Shown here piece after piece: positions 1 through 10,702 of a stretch of DNA of 64,000 nt. How positions within the stretch are numbered: the stretch's first letter is position 1; every line of letters starts with the position of its first letter. The notes beneath the pieces were generated by a model. That model was not told the DNA's origin. It made no database searches and saw only the letters and a list, made by a program, of their open reading frames with translations. This DNA comes from Macrosoma leucophasiata (Eukaryota; Arthropoda; Insecta; Lepidoptera; Hedylidae). The translations under genes were made by a program, and so were the position numbers. Where the stretch lies: NCBI GenBank assembly GCA_036365455.1, contig JAWQUS010000009.1, positions 6,540,001 to 6,604,000 of the forward strand. The letters run 5' to 3'.

Positions 1-839
1 ATTGTTGCCTCAGTTTATATGACTGTACATGTCTTACGTATTAAAGGAATAATATAAAATATTGCTGAAGTCTGTTTAGTCCCGCAATTGAATAGCAATT
101 AGATTCATCATATTGGCTCCTTTTAAAATTATTAATTACTATGCAGTGCATATAAAGTTACGAGAGTTAGGTCTCTGGTTCGTTTGGTTAGGGCTAGTCC
201 TTCCTTTTGTGAGTTGATAAACAAAACTGACCCGACAGTGTCCAGATCCAGACTGTCCAGTCAGCACAAACGGCCTTTGTAGAACACGAATAAAAGTCTT
301 TTCCTTCAAACTAGGAAGAATTCCTGGGACCTCTATATTGATATAGGAAAACACGATATGCCACAAATAAACCACCTGACACCTATTTGTTTGGCGAGGT
401 CGAACGGCCATAGCATATCGGAGTCATACAATCATCATATCACGTTTCTTTTGCCAGTCAAGTGTGGCGGTGACCGACCGCTCTCTATCCGAATGCTATA
501 TCCAAGGTCGTCAATATTCACTGTCTTCTATTTCATAAACAAGTTCGAGAAAAATATAAATGTTGAACTTGACTAAAGCTTATTAATTTTTCTTTTTAAT
601 TTGGTAGGTTTTTAAATGAAAATTTGAATGAGTTATTTCTAATTTTCTTCTCCACGCTTCATATTGTGTTAATACCGTTCATCTATCAGAAGTGGTCATA
701 CATATGTATGAGACTTTTGTTTTGTTATCATTTGCTGCATCATTTACCAATATTGTCATTAACCGTCAAGACACGAGAGACAATTGAAATCAATTGTTAT
801 ATATGTTTTTCTTGCGAAGTTATACATAGTGTGCTTGTT
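1..839. other. AT-rich stretch, nothing recognised
   Basis: I see no exon, RNA gene or repeat that I can name here. Short open frames on both strands have no recognisable motifs. If the terminal exons at 1477 and 2705 belong to one + strand gene, this stretch is probably part of its upstream intron. Confidence 0.4.
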
Positions 840-849
840 TTCAATTTCG

Positions 850-962
850 CGATATAAAAAGCCGTTTAGGTGCAGCTGCTCCAATTCGACATTTTGAGAA
901 CATATGCACTAACACCAAAAAACACTCTTCACCTATAAAAGGAGTACAGTCACGTATAGTTG
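850..962 (+). promoter_or_regulatory. possible core promoter with two TATA-like boxes
   Basis: Two TATA-like sequences lie about 80 bp apart (ATATAAAAAG near 852-861 and CTATAAAAGG near 935-944). The second is followed by an ACAGTCA initiator-like element and, 50 bp on, by the ATG at 991. This arrangement suits a short inducible insect gene, but no protein match supports it. Confidence 0.25.
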
Positions 963-990
963 ACGGTCGTTCCAGGCAGTTTTAGAGACA

Positions 991-1377
991 ATGCGTTTCG
1001 CAACTGACATTTCGGCATCCTTGATATTTGAATTGACGGCATTTGTATCGAGCATAGGATGCGGAACGTCGTGCGGTTCCGTTTTATGGCGGGCTATCGA
1101 TTCTAGCTCATTAATCGAATCTGCAAGCTTTATTACACGAACTCTGTATTTAAAAATATTTCAAAATTCAAATGGTTTAAGTACAATACTTAATGATTAT
1201 TTATTCATTTACAAACTCATTAAAATATCAATTGTAGGAATTATATTTGTGGATTTTTTTCACGTGCACAAAACTTCCAACGTCCTCTCTTACCCGACGT
1301 TTCGGTCGTTTTTCAGCTACCGTGTTCACGGACAGACTGCCCGTGATCACACCAGTTTCAAAATAAACAAATATTAA
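991..1377 (+). CDS. hypothetical 128-residue open frame
   Basis: The open frame starts at an ATG with acceptable context (gacaATG), 50 bp after the TATA-like box near 935. The first 50 residues are hydrophobic and Ser/Thr-rich with two cysteines; the rest is Ile/Phe/Lys-rich, as expected from AT-rich non-coding DNA. I recognise no domain. It may be a chance frame, or a first exon spliced somewhere inside. The terminal exon beginning at 1477 is only 100 bp downstream but in a different splice context, so I do not join them. Confidence 0.15.
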   Translation: MRFATDISASLIFELTAFVSSIGCGTSCGSVLWRAIDSSSLIESASFITRTLYLKIFQNSNGLSTILNDYLFIYKLIKISIVGIIFVDFFHVHKTSNVLSYPTFRSFFSYRVHGQTARDHTSFKINKY

Positions 1378-1476
1378 GTTTAAACGTTTGGTTTTATAAC
1401 TTAATTACCAAATGTACTTTTTTATCCTTGTTTATTCAAAGATAGTTTTGTACAATGGTTATAATTTCTTTTTCAG

Positions 1477-1817
1477 ATGACCCCTACTACTGCGGTCTCC
1501 GTGCACGCGTTCCTAACTTCGTGAAGACCAACGGCAAGCACGTGCTGCCTACGATGACGGAGCGGCTGTCGCTCAAGGAGGCGCCGGTGCCCAGCAAGCG
1601 CTACAGCGTGGCCCATGCTCATCCCGGTCCCTTCCCCGGGCACATGGCACCCTTCGCACACGCTCCTATGCCACAAGCCGCCCTATGGCACGCACGCTCC
1701 TACGAGAGCGGAATCGGTGCGTACGAGCGTCCTCCGAGAAAAGAAAAGCTCATGTACCAATTCTATCCTGACAGGGAACGCAAGCTACGCCCTCTCGTGA
1801 TCCAGCAGCCCCGCTAG
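1477..1817 (+). CDS. terminal coding exon A of an unrecognised gene
   Basis: A strong polypyrimidine tract and TTTTTCAG precede the exon, which starts with the two bases that complete an Asp-type codon and runs 112 codons to TAG. The tail peptide opens with Asp-Pro-Tyr-Tyr-Cys-Gly and is rich in Pro, His, Ala and Arg, with no hydrophobic segment. It looks like a cytoplasmic or adaptor tail. Codon use is GC-rich compared with the surrounding DNA, which supports real coding. I do not recognise the family. Earlier exons must lie upstream, outside the window. A second exon with the same phase and a related Asp-Pro-Tyr start lies at 2705, suggesting alternative 3' ends. Confidence 0.7.
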
Positions 1818-2510
1818 TGTATTCTAACCCCGCACTTTATTATCGGACTCTTCGCTCCAACCTTGGTATTTACCTCTTCTCTTAATTATCGCTTCGCTTG
1901 GTAGCACGCCTGGACGCTTCCATAACTACCACTTTCTACACTACTGTGTCTCTATTTCACATTTCTCACTTTACTGATCAGTCTGGTTATAGTTTCCTTT
2001 TCAGATTTTCTTAACATTTACCATTGATGGCGGATGATGCGACCGCTAATCTCGACCATTGCAAGCTTCGCTTTCATTTTTAGATCATTTTTTGGAAGAG
2101 CGCAATTTACGTTATACCGCTCAGATAGTTTGTACTCCCCACTTGTATTGTTAGCACCCTTTTAGTCTATAAGTATATTTACTTTATCAGTAATATCAAA
2201 AATTAGAAACACACATACAGAAATAGAATATCACGGTTCTATGTATCTATCTAGTTCAAATCGTAACAAGAGGCGTTATTCAAGTGCAATCGACACCTAG
2301 TCGTGATAGAGCAGACATGTCACCAGCAAAACATTGCAAGGATCTTGTATCAGTTGTTTTTGCTCCTTTGACTACGACCACACAATGTAAATCTATTTTT
2401 GAATCGGATAATGCTGTAATTAGTCTTTTAAATACAACTTAAGTATCTAGAACAACAGCTTTAATTTTGTAATTCCATCTTTATATTAAAGTATGATGCG
2501 GCCACAACGG
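1818..2510 (+). other. probable 3' UTR of terminal exon A
   Basis: After the stop at 1815-1817 the sequence loses coding character. An ATTAAA poly(A) signal variant occurs at 2485-2490 inside TATATTAAAG. This is the best candidate end for transcripts using exon A. I see no repeat here. Confidence 0.35.
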
Positions 2511-2704
2511 TTTTTGCATGTTTTTTATGATCATATCATGCATATATTTCTAATGAAATACACAAAAAAAATGTAAATAGAATTAATTACATTATTGGTT
2601 CTTTTCATCGACAATTTACTAACATAAGCATGAAATAGTTGACAAAAAAATTGGAGTTTGTTCGAAGTGGATTATTAACGTTATTCTACAATATGCGTTT
2701 ACAG

Positions 2705-2820
2705 ATGGAGAGCATTACGACCCGTATGCACTTTATGGACGCCTGCCAATCCCCGGTCGCGGATTCCCCCCACCTCCTGGGCCCAACGCTCGTCATATGT
2801 TTATCGGAGAATGGGATTAA
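2705..2820 (+). CDS. terminal coding exon B, same splice phase as exon A
   Basis: The frame runs from TTTACAG to TAA at 2818-2820 and starts with AT completing a codon, exactly as exon A does. It encodes 37 residues beginning Gly-Glu-His-Tyr-Asp-Pro-Tyr, followed by a proline run (FPPPPGPN) and ending Gly-Glu-Trp-Asp. Local GC is far above that of the flanks, and the frame is read with no stop. The Asp-Pro-Tyr start resembles exon A. I infer an alternative last exon of the same unknown gene; the parent exon is outside the window. Confidence 0.55.
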
Positions 2821-3056
2821 AATAAGAATAGTTGAAAAATATTGTTACATCGATGTTAATTAATTTGATTCAATTGTAGCACAAACTTGTCATACTATAG
2901 AAGCAAAGAATTGTGACCAATATAACGATGTCGACAGTCCATGATATCATTATTGTAAATATTTTGTGTAAATTATGCATGTATTTTTGATCTTAGTAAT
3001 TTGCTAATCAATTACAAAGAATTTAATATAGATGTTGACGAAAAATTGAAATAGTT

Positions 3057-3062
3057 AATAAA
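3057..3062 (+). terminator. poly(A) signal AATAAA after exon B
   Basis: This is the first AATAAA on the + strand after the exon B stop, about 235 bp downstream, in a T-rich context. It is a plausible end for transcripts using exon B. Confidence 0.35.
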
Positions 3063-4620
3063 GTTTTCATAATATTGTTTACCTTCTGAGTATATTAAGG
3101 TATTCAATTCTACCAACGTAGCGTTACTTTGTTAATATGATTTTAAGGTATTAAACGAATAATCACTGCCAATATATTTAATGATATTTCGTGTTCAGAT
3201 TAGCTCGATTTCTGTATCTTTCTTACCTGAAATGTCAAAAATTGTTTGAACGCCTGAATCATGTTGTTAATCATTATTAAAAGATACAGAATTTGACCGT
3301 TGTATGTACTTGCGACTTTAAACTCGTGTGGTATCATAATTATTTAAGATAATGTGTCAATCCTAGTCAGTACAGGGTTGGGAATTTAAATATTGGTTAA
3401 GAATGTACAGCGCCGGTCACAGAGACCATGCTCTGATTTCACTTTTCATAATAAAAGTTAAATTGAATCATTTTTCATGAGACTAATAGAAATCAAAACA
3501 ATAATTTATATTTGGATCGTATGAACATATTTGTTGTATTTTTTTTATTTCCTTAACTTTTTCTGAAGCATATAAAATCTTAGTAGTAGTTAGCTTGTTT
3601 CTTTCTTATGTAAATATATCTATCAAGCATTCGTTTTAAGGGAACCTATACTTTAATAAATCTAATTTAATGACGTCTCTTTTTTTTTAAAGATTTTTTC
3701 ATGTTACTTTATATAAATACTCAAATATCATATACGACTTAGATAGTTTTTGTACAATTACACTGATAATTTTATACTGTATCGTTAAATATTATATTGG
3801 AACCTATTTACATTATTATTATTAATACATACATATAGTGACGTTACGATTTATTAAAAAAATATTCGTTTCAAGAAGATAGAGAACACAACTTGATTTC
3901 GTAAACGTTAATTTCGTTGATTATTAAAATCAAAGAAATTGTGTTTTGTACATTTATAAGGTACTACCTTATATTAAATAGTATAAGGTAGTACCTTATA
4001 CTATTTACTTCGTAGTTTTATATAGATGTGTTCAAAGGAGAGTTAATTTATATTTTTATAACTCTGACCAGAATATTTTTTATTCGAACATAAAAGGAAG
4101 ATATTGCAAAATGTTAGAAAATGTTGTGTTTCGGAGGTGCTACGCAGGTTACCATTTATGATATGTTATGTAATGACAAAATATACACCGTGATAGAATG
4201 TAGCAAATCCACAATTCCTTCTCCAGAAATATTTACTTTTTACCGATTACTCGGGTTACAAGCGAAAGCAAGGCATTATTTCATAATAATAAATGTATGT
4301 ATATAGTCACAAAACATCACAAAATCCTAAACTATTAGAAAAAAATACATATAATAAATAAATATTTCGATTTATTAATGTAAAATCGCCCTTGTATTAC
4401 AAAATCATTCGAACTATGAAAATATGCATTATGATTATTTAATTTGATAATATATCGGCGATTTTACGAATGTTTTATTTCATATTATTATTATTTTTTT
4501 AGTTTAACATCAACATCCACTTTATATAACGTTGGGTGTTGGTTAATGAGTAACCTATTTTAAGGAAAATTTGTATGAATAAAAATACAATTATTTTTAA
4601 TAACTTCGACTGTTTTATTT
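3063..4620. other. AT-rich intergenic stretch
   Basis: No exon or nameable repeat is visible. The only structured sequence is the palindrome at 3975-4007. Short open frames, such as one starting at 4121, lack motifs and splice support. Confidence 0.4.
3975..4007. repeat. 33-bp perfect palindrome
   Basis: Arms 3975-3990 and 3992-4007 are exact reverse complements around one G. The core TATAAGGTA-G-TACCTTATA is nearly repeated at 3956-3974, where it is again self-complementary. It belongs to the set of fold-back sequences discussed in the findings. Confidence 0.85.
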
Positions 4621-4629
4621 CTTATAATG

Positions 4630-4870
4630 CCTTTCAGAATCAGAATCAGAATCAGAAACTCATTTATTCATTTAGGGTGACAGGCACCTCTTATGACACG
4701 TCAAAAACAAACAAAATAAATTAAAGTGAATAACAATTGATATACATGTCAAACAAGATAAAAAATATATGTAAAGTCAAGAATATCACTAAGATAAAAC
4801 TAAATGTAATAAAAAGTATATCAGTAGAATATCTCATTTCCCCTTTACAAACTGATAACAAGGAGTAAAA
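4630..4870 (-). mobile_element. LINE 3' end remnant with (CTGATT)n tail
   Basis: An AATCAG hexamer repeat followed by AAACTCATTTATTCATTTAGG looks like the antisense 3' end of a truncated non-LTR element ending in a CTGATT microsatellite tail. No coding part remains. Confidence 0.4.
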
Positions 4871-4920
4871 GAAAAGAAAAAGAGTAATTCTTTGTCATTC
4901 ACCGGCAAAGCTTTAGAAAC

Positions 4921-5073
4921 TAACTCCCTTATTCATAAACGTATTTTAACAAAAGTGCTGTTTAAATATCCTTGAGCTCTTTCTGTCTTACGCAATTGAC
5001 AAAGCGACTGACAAAGACAAGGCTTATTATAGCCAAAACGTAAGTATCTAATGTTCATGAATATGGGGGTAAA
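4921..5073. mobile_element. MITE, CCCTTATTCATAAACG family (diverged copy)
   Basis: The ends CTCCCTTATTCATAAACG and TTCATGAATATGGGGG are imperfect inverted repeats. The interior (ACAAAGCGACTGACAAAG) matches the copies at 7733 and 59250. It lies just downstream of the first S28 peptidase stop codon and may contribute to its 3' UTR. Confidence 0.7.
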
Positions 5074-5113
5074 AATATAATATTACGTAGAAACAAATGC
5101 AAGTACATCATTT

Positions 5114-6520
5114 TTAATCTGTCAAACCGATCCATTTTTTTATCAATTGTTTTATATTCTTTCGTGCTTTTTTCAGTGCTCTTAAATCTTGTTTTTGATC
5201 AGAAAGTAAAACTGCACAATGTGAAGATTTGGGGATTAATATAGCCGACGTGTCGTTGGATATGTCTTTCAAAATGCCTAGGGCACTCCAAGGATCCATT
5301 TCTCCATTTACAAACACCACGCGTGACACATTTGGAAGTAACCCACCATATATTTCATTCGTTTTTTTAATACCTTCGTCAATTCTTTTCTCATCAAAGT
5401 CAGAACCAAATGTACGTTTACAAATGCTTATGTAAAACTCCAGAGGAATTTTTTTTCCAAACGGCTGTGAATCAGATGTCGTTGTTTGAAAATATCCAAA
5501 TTCAGTACATGCCTGATAAAACCAATATACTAAAAAGTGTTTTTCATGCAGGAGCTTCTTGATAACGCCGTTTAATTCATAATTGTAACATTTTCTTTGG
5601 TCCTCCCAAAATATCCACTTATAAGGACTATTATTTTCGTTTGTCGAAGTTAATTTATCGCAATCGTTCTTAACACTATCAGGCGAACCAAATTCACAAC
5701 TGATCTGAAATTCTTCAACTTGAGCCCTTATGAAGAGTTGTTTATTTTCGACCTTACTCATATTTGTGAAGTGACATATGTTTTCTTCAGCTTTCAATTG
5801 ATCTATTCCAGCAGAGGATTCAAGTAAATTGTCGTACCTTTTGAATTTTTTTGCGATATCATTCAAGCATGTCGATTTTGCATACTTTTTAAAATCATTA
5901 TTTATTACTTCTAAATATTCGTAAAAGTCTTTTTTGGCCAACACCGGTGCACTGCTCGCTAAAGCGACATCAACTAAGTCAGGATATAATAATTTCATCC
6001 ATGCAGCTAAGTTACCAGCATAGGATCCACCGATAACCACCACTTTGGAATCCGAAAATTCTGATTTTGATTTTATTTTTCTCAACAATACAGCTATATC
6101 AGCAAGCGCTTGACGGGAGCTCAAATATTTCAATTGTTCTGGACTTGTGCCATTCAACGGTTTAATGTCCCCGTAGTATCTATGCTCGGATGCAAACATA
6201 GCTCCATTTGTTTCTTTACCTAGTTCATATACAATACCGGTAGCAAGTTCTGAAGGTTGCGCCTTCCATTCTCCATTAATATGAAAATAAATAGGTCCAT
6301 TTTCTTTCCAGAAATCTAGTCTCTCGAAGTACCTCATTTTCCATGTTCGATTTTCGTTGTCATCAAAGTTATCCAAACGCTGTTCTATCCATTTTGTTTC
6401 AATTGCTTCAGTGTTCAATTCCCCAAGAGTACTTATTTCTTCTACATGTTTATATCCAAAGAAATTAAACCCACACACACAATGTGTGGTTATTGTAGCA
6501 ATAATTAATATGCACTTCAT
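5114..6520 (-). CDS. peptidase S28 (PRCP/thymus-specific serine protease-like), copy 1
   Basis: This is a single 468-codon open frame. Residues 1-16 form a signal peptide (hydrophobic, ending near Cys-Gly). The S28 triad is complete: Ser166 in GGSYAGNLAAW, Asp409 in NGEMDPWSALG and His434 in KSSHC. Family members cleave after proline or act as digestive or lysosomal aminopeptidase/carboxypeptidases; length and domain order fit insect 'K12H4.7-like' proteases. Several N-glycosylation sites (NRT, NGT, NMS, NVS, NDT) and spaced cysteines suit a secreted or lysosomal protein. No intron is present. A second copy starts at 10660; the two differ mainly around residues 296-345 and are almost identical over 90-200. 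The ATG at 6520 follows a matched TATA/initiator promoter. The exact substrate cannot be read from the sequence. Confidence 0.93.
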   Translation of the reverse strand: MKCILIIATITTHCVCGFNFFGYKHVEEISTLGELNTEAIETKWIEQRLDNFDDNENRTWKMRYFERLDFWKENGPIYFHINGEWKAQPSELATGIVYELGKETNGAMFASEHRYYGDIKPLNGTSPEQLKYLSSRQALADIAVLLRKIKSKSEFSDSKVVVIGGSYAGNLAAWMKLLYPDLVDVALASSAPVLAKKDFYEYLEVINNDFKKYAKSTCLNDIAKKFKRYDNLLESSAGIDQLKAEENICHFTNMSKVENKQLFIRAQVEEFQISCEFGSPDSVKNDCDKLTSTNENNSPYKWIFWEDQRKCYNYELNGVIKKLLHEKHFLVYWFYQACTEFGYFQTTTSDSQPFGKKIPLEFYISICKRTFGSDFDEKRIDEGIKKTNEIYGGLLPNVSRVVFVNGEMDPWSALGILKDISNDTSAILIPKSSHCAVLLSDQKQDLRALKKARKNIKQLIKKWIGLTD

Positions 6521-6557
6521 TTGTAAACATTCAGATTCACGTGAGTCTTACAATAGA

Positions 6558-6587
6558 ACTGAAAGGTTCATTTATGTTCTATATATA
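6558..6587 (-). promoter_or_regulatory. TATA box plus TCAGT initiator of S28 copy 1
   Basis: On the minus strand TATATATA (6587-6580) is followed 27 nt later by TCAGT (6562-6558), giving a start site near 6560, about 40 nt before the ATG. The same block, with the same spacing, precedes the second copy (10703-10732), so the promoter was duplicated with the gene. Confidence 0.7.
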
Positions 6588-7159
6588 CCTAATATTGTAC
6601 TGTGGGTTATAATTAAGTACAAAAATTTTCGATAGTTATTTATCACTTTTTATTTATCGCTTTTTATGATTAGTATTGTTAATGAGAAAATATTTATTTT
6701 GGCGTTCTCATAGTTATTTAACATTACCACGCCATTAATTCTAATCAATAAATCAATCGCAATACCTATTAGTTATATTCCAAAAATACACGTAGCTACA
6801 TACTTTATAATATGATAAAATATTTTGGTATTTTCCACACGCATAGACATCTAAAGTTTAACAGCTTCTTTCGCATCATAATTGGTATATATGGTAACTA
6901 TACGTCTGCATTCCCCAAAGGGGAGGGCTAAGTAGGTAACGAGGTGGCGCGTCTATGGACATCTGTAAAAGTACATACTTGACCTAAGTACCTTAATAGA
7001 AAAAAATAAAAGACGTTGCCATTCTTTGTATGGAAGTTGGATCAAGTGCTGCACAGAATGATCACATTGTGCATTTTGTTCCTCCTGTAAACGGAAGCGC
7101 TCCAATATCCATCCGAGGAATAAGGAGAAAAAAATGTTTTGTTGTGAATTATATTTAAG

Positions 7160-7642
7160 AAAAATTACAATAAAAACAGGCCAAGTGCGTGTCGGGCCAC
7201 GCGCAGTGTAGGGTTCCATAGTTTTTAGGTTTGAATAATGTAATGAAAAAAAAAAAAATATTTTGTATGGTCCTTCAAAATCTTCGAGTAAAATACATTT
7301 GATCGCAAACTCAACATAACAGTGATAGTTTTCCTTTTAATTTCATTATATGAAGCAACTATTGCCGTAACGTTTGAATTTTAAACAACGACTGTTTAGT
7401 TGGTAGAGGGGAGGACACTAACGAAAATTGGCACTTTTAAGCTTAATAGGTCACGAACTGTTAAGAGGTACCCTAAATATTTTTTTTCTACTACTTTGAT
7501 GGCGTGATCAAGGTGTACCTATACTTGTGCCAAATTTCCTTGTTCTTGTACCAATAGTTTTAGCGCTAAACCGCGGACTGACAGACAGACAGACGGATAT
7601 GGCGAAACTATAAGGGTTACTTGTTACTACGGAACCCTAAAA
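7160..7642. mobile_element. dispersed lepidopteran repeat with AGGGTTCC ends
   Basis: The sequence GGCCAAGTGCGTGTCGGGCC leads into TAGGGTTCCATAGTTTT at 7208. The far end at 7625-7642 is ACTACGGAACCCTAAAA, its inverted partner. ACAGACAGACAGACGG lies near the right end. There is no coding capacity. It lies between the two S28 genes. A short related piece (GGCCAAGTGCGCAACGG) occurs at 8147. Confidence 0.6.
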
Positions 7643-7732
7643 AGCAAGTATTGTATACTTTTTACTTAAAAACTTATAGGTTAGGATTCCACTGGAGTAT
7701 CATTTCAATCATCCAAATATGCTGCTAACCTA

Positions 7733-7902
7733 CCCCCTTATTCATAAACGTGTTTTAGCTAAAGTGTTGTTAGCAAGAGATAGAGATTAGTCTCTCCTTT
7801 ATCTTTTTCTATCCGGCACATTTGATAATGCAACTGACAATGACAAAAGCATTCTATAGCTAAAACGTATCTAATATACGTTTATGAATAAGGAGGTTAA
7901 TT
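7733..7902. mobile_element. MITE, CCCTTATTCATAAACG family
   Basis: About 170 bp with terminal inverted repeats CCCCCTTATTCATAAACG and CGTTTATGAATAAGGAGG; the subterminal TTTTAGCTA / TAGCTAAAA sequences also pair. Neighbouring bases allow a TTA or TAA target duplication. Related copies lie at 4921 and 59250. Confidence 0.8.
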
Positions 7903-8244
7903 TTTACGCATATTTAAAATCTAGAGAATATATTTATCCACTAGGTTGCCTATCAAAATATGGCCGCAAGTATTTTTAATTAAATTATTTTATTTTTAAC
8001 AGCCAGCAACTCTTAAATGCGGCCGATTAAATTTGGCTCCCGCATATTATAATAATAAGAAAAAATAGCATTCATTAGATAATTAAATAATACATTACGT
8101 TATGGACGTAAAAAGTTATCGGGCGGAACGAAATTATGTAGAACCGGCCAAGTGCGCAACGGCAGCCGTGATTTTTCCGAGTCTTTATACATATTGCCGT
8201 GAAGTGGACGATATTTTATTGATAAAACAAGTAAAAAAAAATTA

Positions 8245-8386
8245 ATAGAGGTCGAAATGCAACGCATCTGCATTTCGACCTCTGGTTTTGTAGATTTGTA
8301 GGTTTATGTAGATTTTTATAAGTTGCAGTCATCACTTAACTTCAATGTGAGCTGCATGCTTGTTTGCCAAAAAAAAATAAAACAAT
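8245..8386 (+). repeat. SINE-like family A, 5'-truncated, with fold-back junction
   Basis: This is the 3' part of the family (GCATCTGCATTT..., TCATCACTTAACTTCAATG, GCATGCTTGTTTGCC, then A-rich). The truncated 5' end begins with a 14-bp inverted copy of its own sequence: arms 8247-8260 and 8270-8283. Confidence 0.7.
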
Positions 8387-8639
8387 AATAATAGGTAAAT
8401 GTCAAATCTATTTGAAATAGTTATAATATATTAACACTCAGAATTTTCACTTGATATTTACAATAGATACCTACATTTAAGTTTAACTAAAATCAGTACC
8501 TAATACCTATTTCATTAATAATAGTTACTGACCCAATCAATATTTATTTATATTTTACCCTAATAAAATTCATGGCATTACTTGTGTATTTATTCAATGA
8601 ACACCAATCTGTATCTTCGGCTATAAGATTGAGGATACA

Positions 8640-8940
8640 GATTGCCCGCGTGAAGGGCGTCTCCTTGAGCAAGTTATTGCGCGCACGGCAGAGTCAGTAA
8701 GTACGGCAATAGCCGGACTGACCATCAAGTTTAGCCAAACATTAAGAGAGCAGAAAAGCCGGACACCCGCGATAGCGTTCGGGTATGCTCGGTGCTCGCT
8801 CGTTTAAAAAATGTAAAAAGCCCAACAAAAGCCTGACACCGTATATTTTGACCAGACACGCAATCAAATGACCTAACTATGTCCGGCTTTATCCGGACGC
8901 CTGGTCACCCTACGCAGGAGTCCGACTCTGATAACCCTAC
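8640..8940. repeat. unclassified repeat-like block with GCCGGAC motifs
   Basis: Several GCCGGAC / GTCCGGC motifs face each other (8759 and 8881), and the right side reads GGACGCCTGGTCACCCTA, a sequence type seen in lepidopteran DNA elements. I cannot define clean ends or coding content. Confidence 0.3.
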
Positions 8941-9250
8941 CACACAATACTTCAGCATTCAGTACTTTAACTCTCAGTACATTGAAATTATACAAGACAA
9001 GCGCTGACCCTAATTTCATTGCACCTAATCTAAGAAAAAAAAAGATTTTTTCAGTACTTAACATCAACTGTTTTATTTTTATATCGTAGAAAGTGAATAG
9101 GTATCAACTAACGTCGGGTTCAATCATTTTAGTTGGTATAATTAATATACGCAAGTTTTATCCGAAAACTTGATTTTTTTTCAATGAGTGTAACTCGCGA
9201 AAACCTAAGATCATAGTAGGTATCTACTATATTCGAACAAATGTATATTT

Positions 9251-10660
9251 TTAATCTTCCATATCTATCCATTCTTTAATCAAATCCTTTATATTTTTTC
9301 GGGCAGTTTTCAGTTCTTCTAAATCGTTTTTTCGATTGGAACGTAAATCTGCACAATGTGAAGATTTGGGAATTAATATGGACGCCGTGTCGTTGGATAG
9401 GTCTTTCAAAATGCCTAGGGCACTCCAAGGATCCATTTCTCCATTTACAAACACCACGCGTGACACATTTGGAAGTAACCCACCATACAAATCATTCGTT
9501 TTCTTAATACCCTCATCAATTCTTTTCTCATCATAGTCAGAACCAAATGCAAGTTTACATATGCTTATGAAAACATCTAGAGGAACGTTTTTTCCAAACG
9601 GCTGTGAATCAGAGACCGTAGTTTGAAAATATCCAAATTCAGTACATGACTGATAAGTCCACATTAAAGAATCATCGTTTTCATCCCGTAACTGCGTAAT
9701 AACGTTGTCGAGGTCATAATCGTAACAATTGCTTTCGTCCGCCCAAAATGCCGACTCATTAGAACTGTTATTATTTTCGTTTGTCGAAGTTAACTTATCG
9801 CAATCGTTCTTAACACTATCAGGCGAACCATATTGACAACTGATCTGAAATTCTTCAACTTGAGCCATTATGAAGAGTTGTTTATTTTCGACCTTACTCA
9901 TATTAGTGAAGTGACATATATTTTCTTCAGCTTTCAATTGTTCTATTCCAGCAGAGGATTCAAGTAAATTGTCGTACCTTTTGATTTTTTTTACAATATC
10001 GTTCAAGCATGTCGATTTTCCAAATTTTTTAAAATCATTACTTACTACTTCTAAATATTCGTAGAAGTCTTTTTTGGCCAACACCGGTGCACTGCTCGCT
10101 AAAGCGACATCAACTAAGTCAGGATATAATAATTTCATCCATGCAGCTAAGTTACCAGCATAGGATCCACCGATAACCACCACTTTGGAATCCAAAAATT
10201 CTGATTTTGATTTTATTTTTCTCAACAATACAGCTATATCAGCAAGCGCTTGACGGGAGCTCAAATATTTCAATTGTTCTGGACTTGTGCCATTCAACGG
10301 TTTAATGTCCCCGTAGTATCTATGCTCGGATGCAAACATAGCTCCATTTGTTTCTTTACCTAGTTCATATACAATACCGGTAGCAAGTCGTGAAGGTTGC
10401 GCCTTCCATTCTCCATTAATATAAAAATAAATAGGTCCATTTTCTTCCCAAAAATCTAGTCTCTCAAAGTACCTCATTTTCCATGTTCGATTTTCGTTGT
10501 CATCAAAGTTATCCAAACGCTGTTCTATCCATTTTGTCTTAACGGCTTCAGTGTTCAATGCCCTAAGACTACCTATTTCTTCTACATGTTTGAATCCAAA
10601 GAAATTAAATCCACCAACACAATGTGTGGTTATTGTAACAATAATTAACATGTACTTCAT
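9251..10660 (-). CDS. peptidase S28 (PRCP/thymus-specific serine protease-like), copy 2
   Basis: A 469-codon intronless open frame paralogous to the gene at 5114-6520, same strand, about 4.14 kb upstream in transcription terms. It has a signal peptide over residues 1-16 and a complete triad: Ser166 (GGSYAGN), Asp410 (EMDPWS) and His435 (SSHC). Residues 101-200 differ from copy 1 at one position, whereas roughly 296-346 are heavily diverged and carry a one-residue insertion. In the S28 fold that part lies in the helical SKS-type insertion capping the active site, so substrate preference may have changed; this is inference. The C-terminal tail also differs (acidic EWIDMED). Promoter elements match copy 1. 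Both copies look functional. Confidence 0.93.
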   Translation of the reverse strand: MKYMLIIVTITTHCVGGFNFFGFKHVEEIGSLRALNTEAVKTKWIEQRLDNFDDNENRTWKMRYFERLDFWEENGPIYFYINGEWKAQPSRLATGIVYELGKETNGAMFASEHRYYGDIKPLNGTSPEQLKYLSSRQALADIAVLLRKIKSKSEFLDSKVVVIGGSYAGNLAAWMKLLYPDLVDVALASSAPVLAKKDFYEYLEVVSNDFKKFGKSTCLNDIVKKIKRYDNLLESSAGIEQLKAEENICHFTNMSKVENKQLFIMAQVEEFQISCQYGSPDSVKNDCDKLTSTNENNNSSNESAFWADESNCYDYDLDNVITQLRDENDDSLMWTYQSCTEFGYFQTTVSDSQPFGKNVPLDVFISICKLAFGSDYDEKRIDEGIKKTNDLYGGLLPNVSRVVFVNGEMDPWSALGILKDLSNDTASILIPKSSHCADLRSNRKNDLEELKTARKNIKDLIKEWIDMED

Positions 10661-10702
10661 TTGTTAACTTTCAGTCACTTTCTGTTCACGTTCTAGTTGT
10701 AT

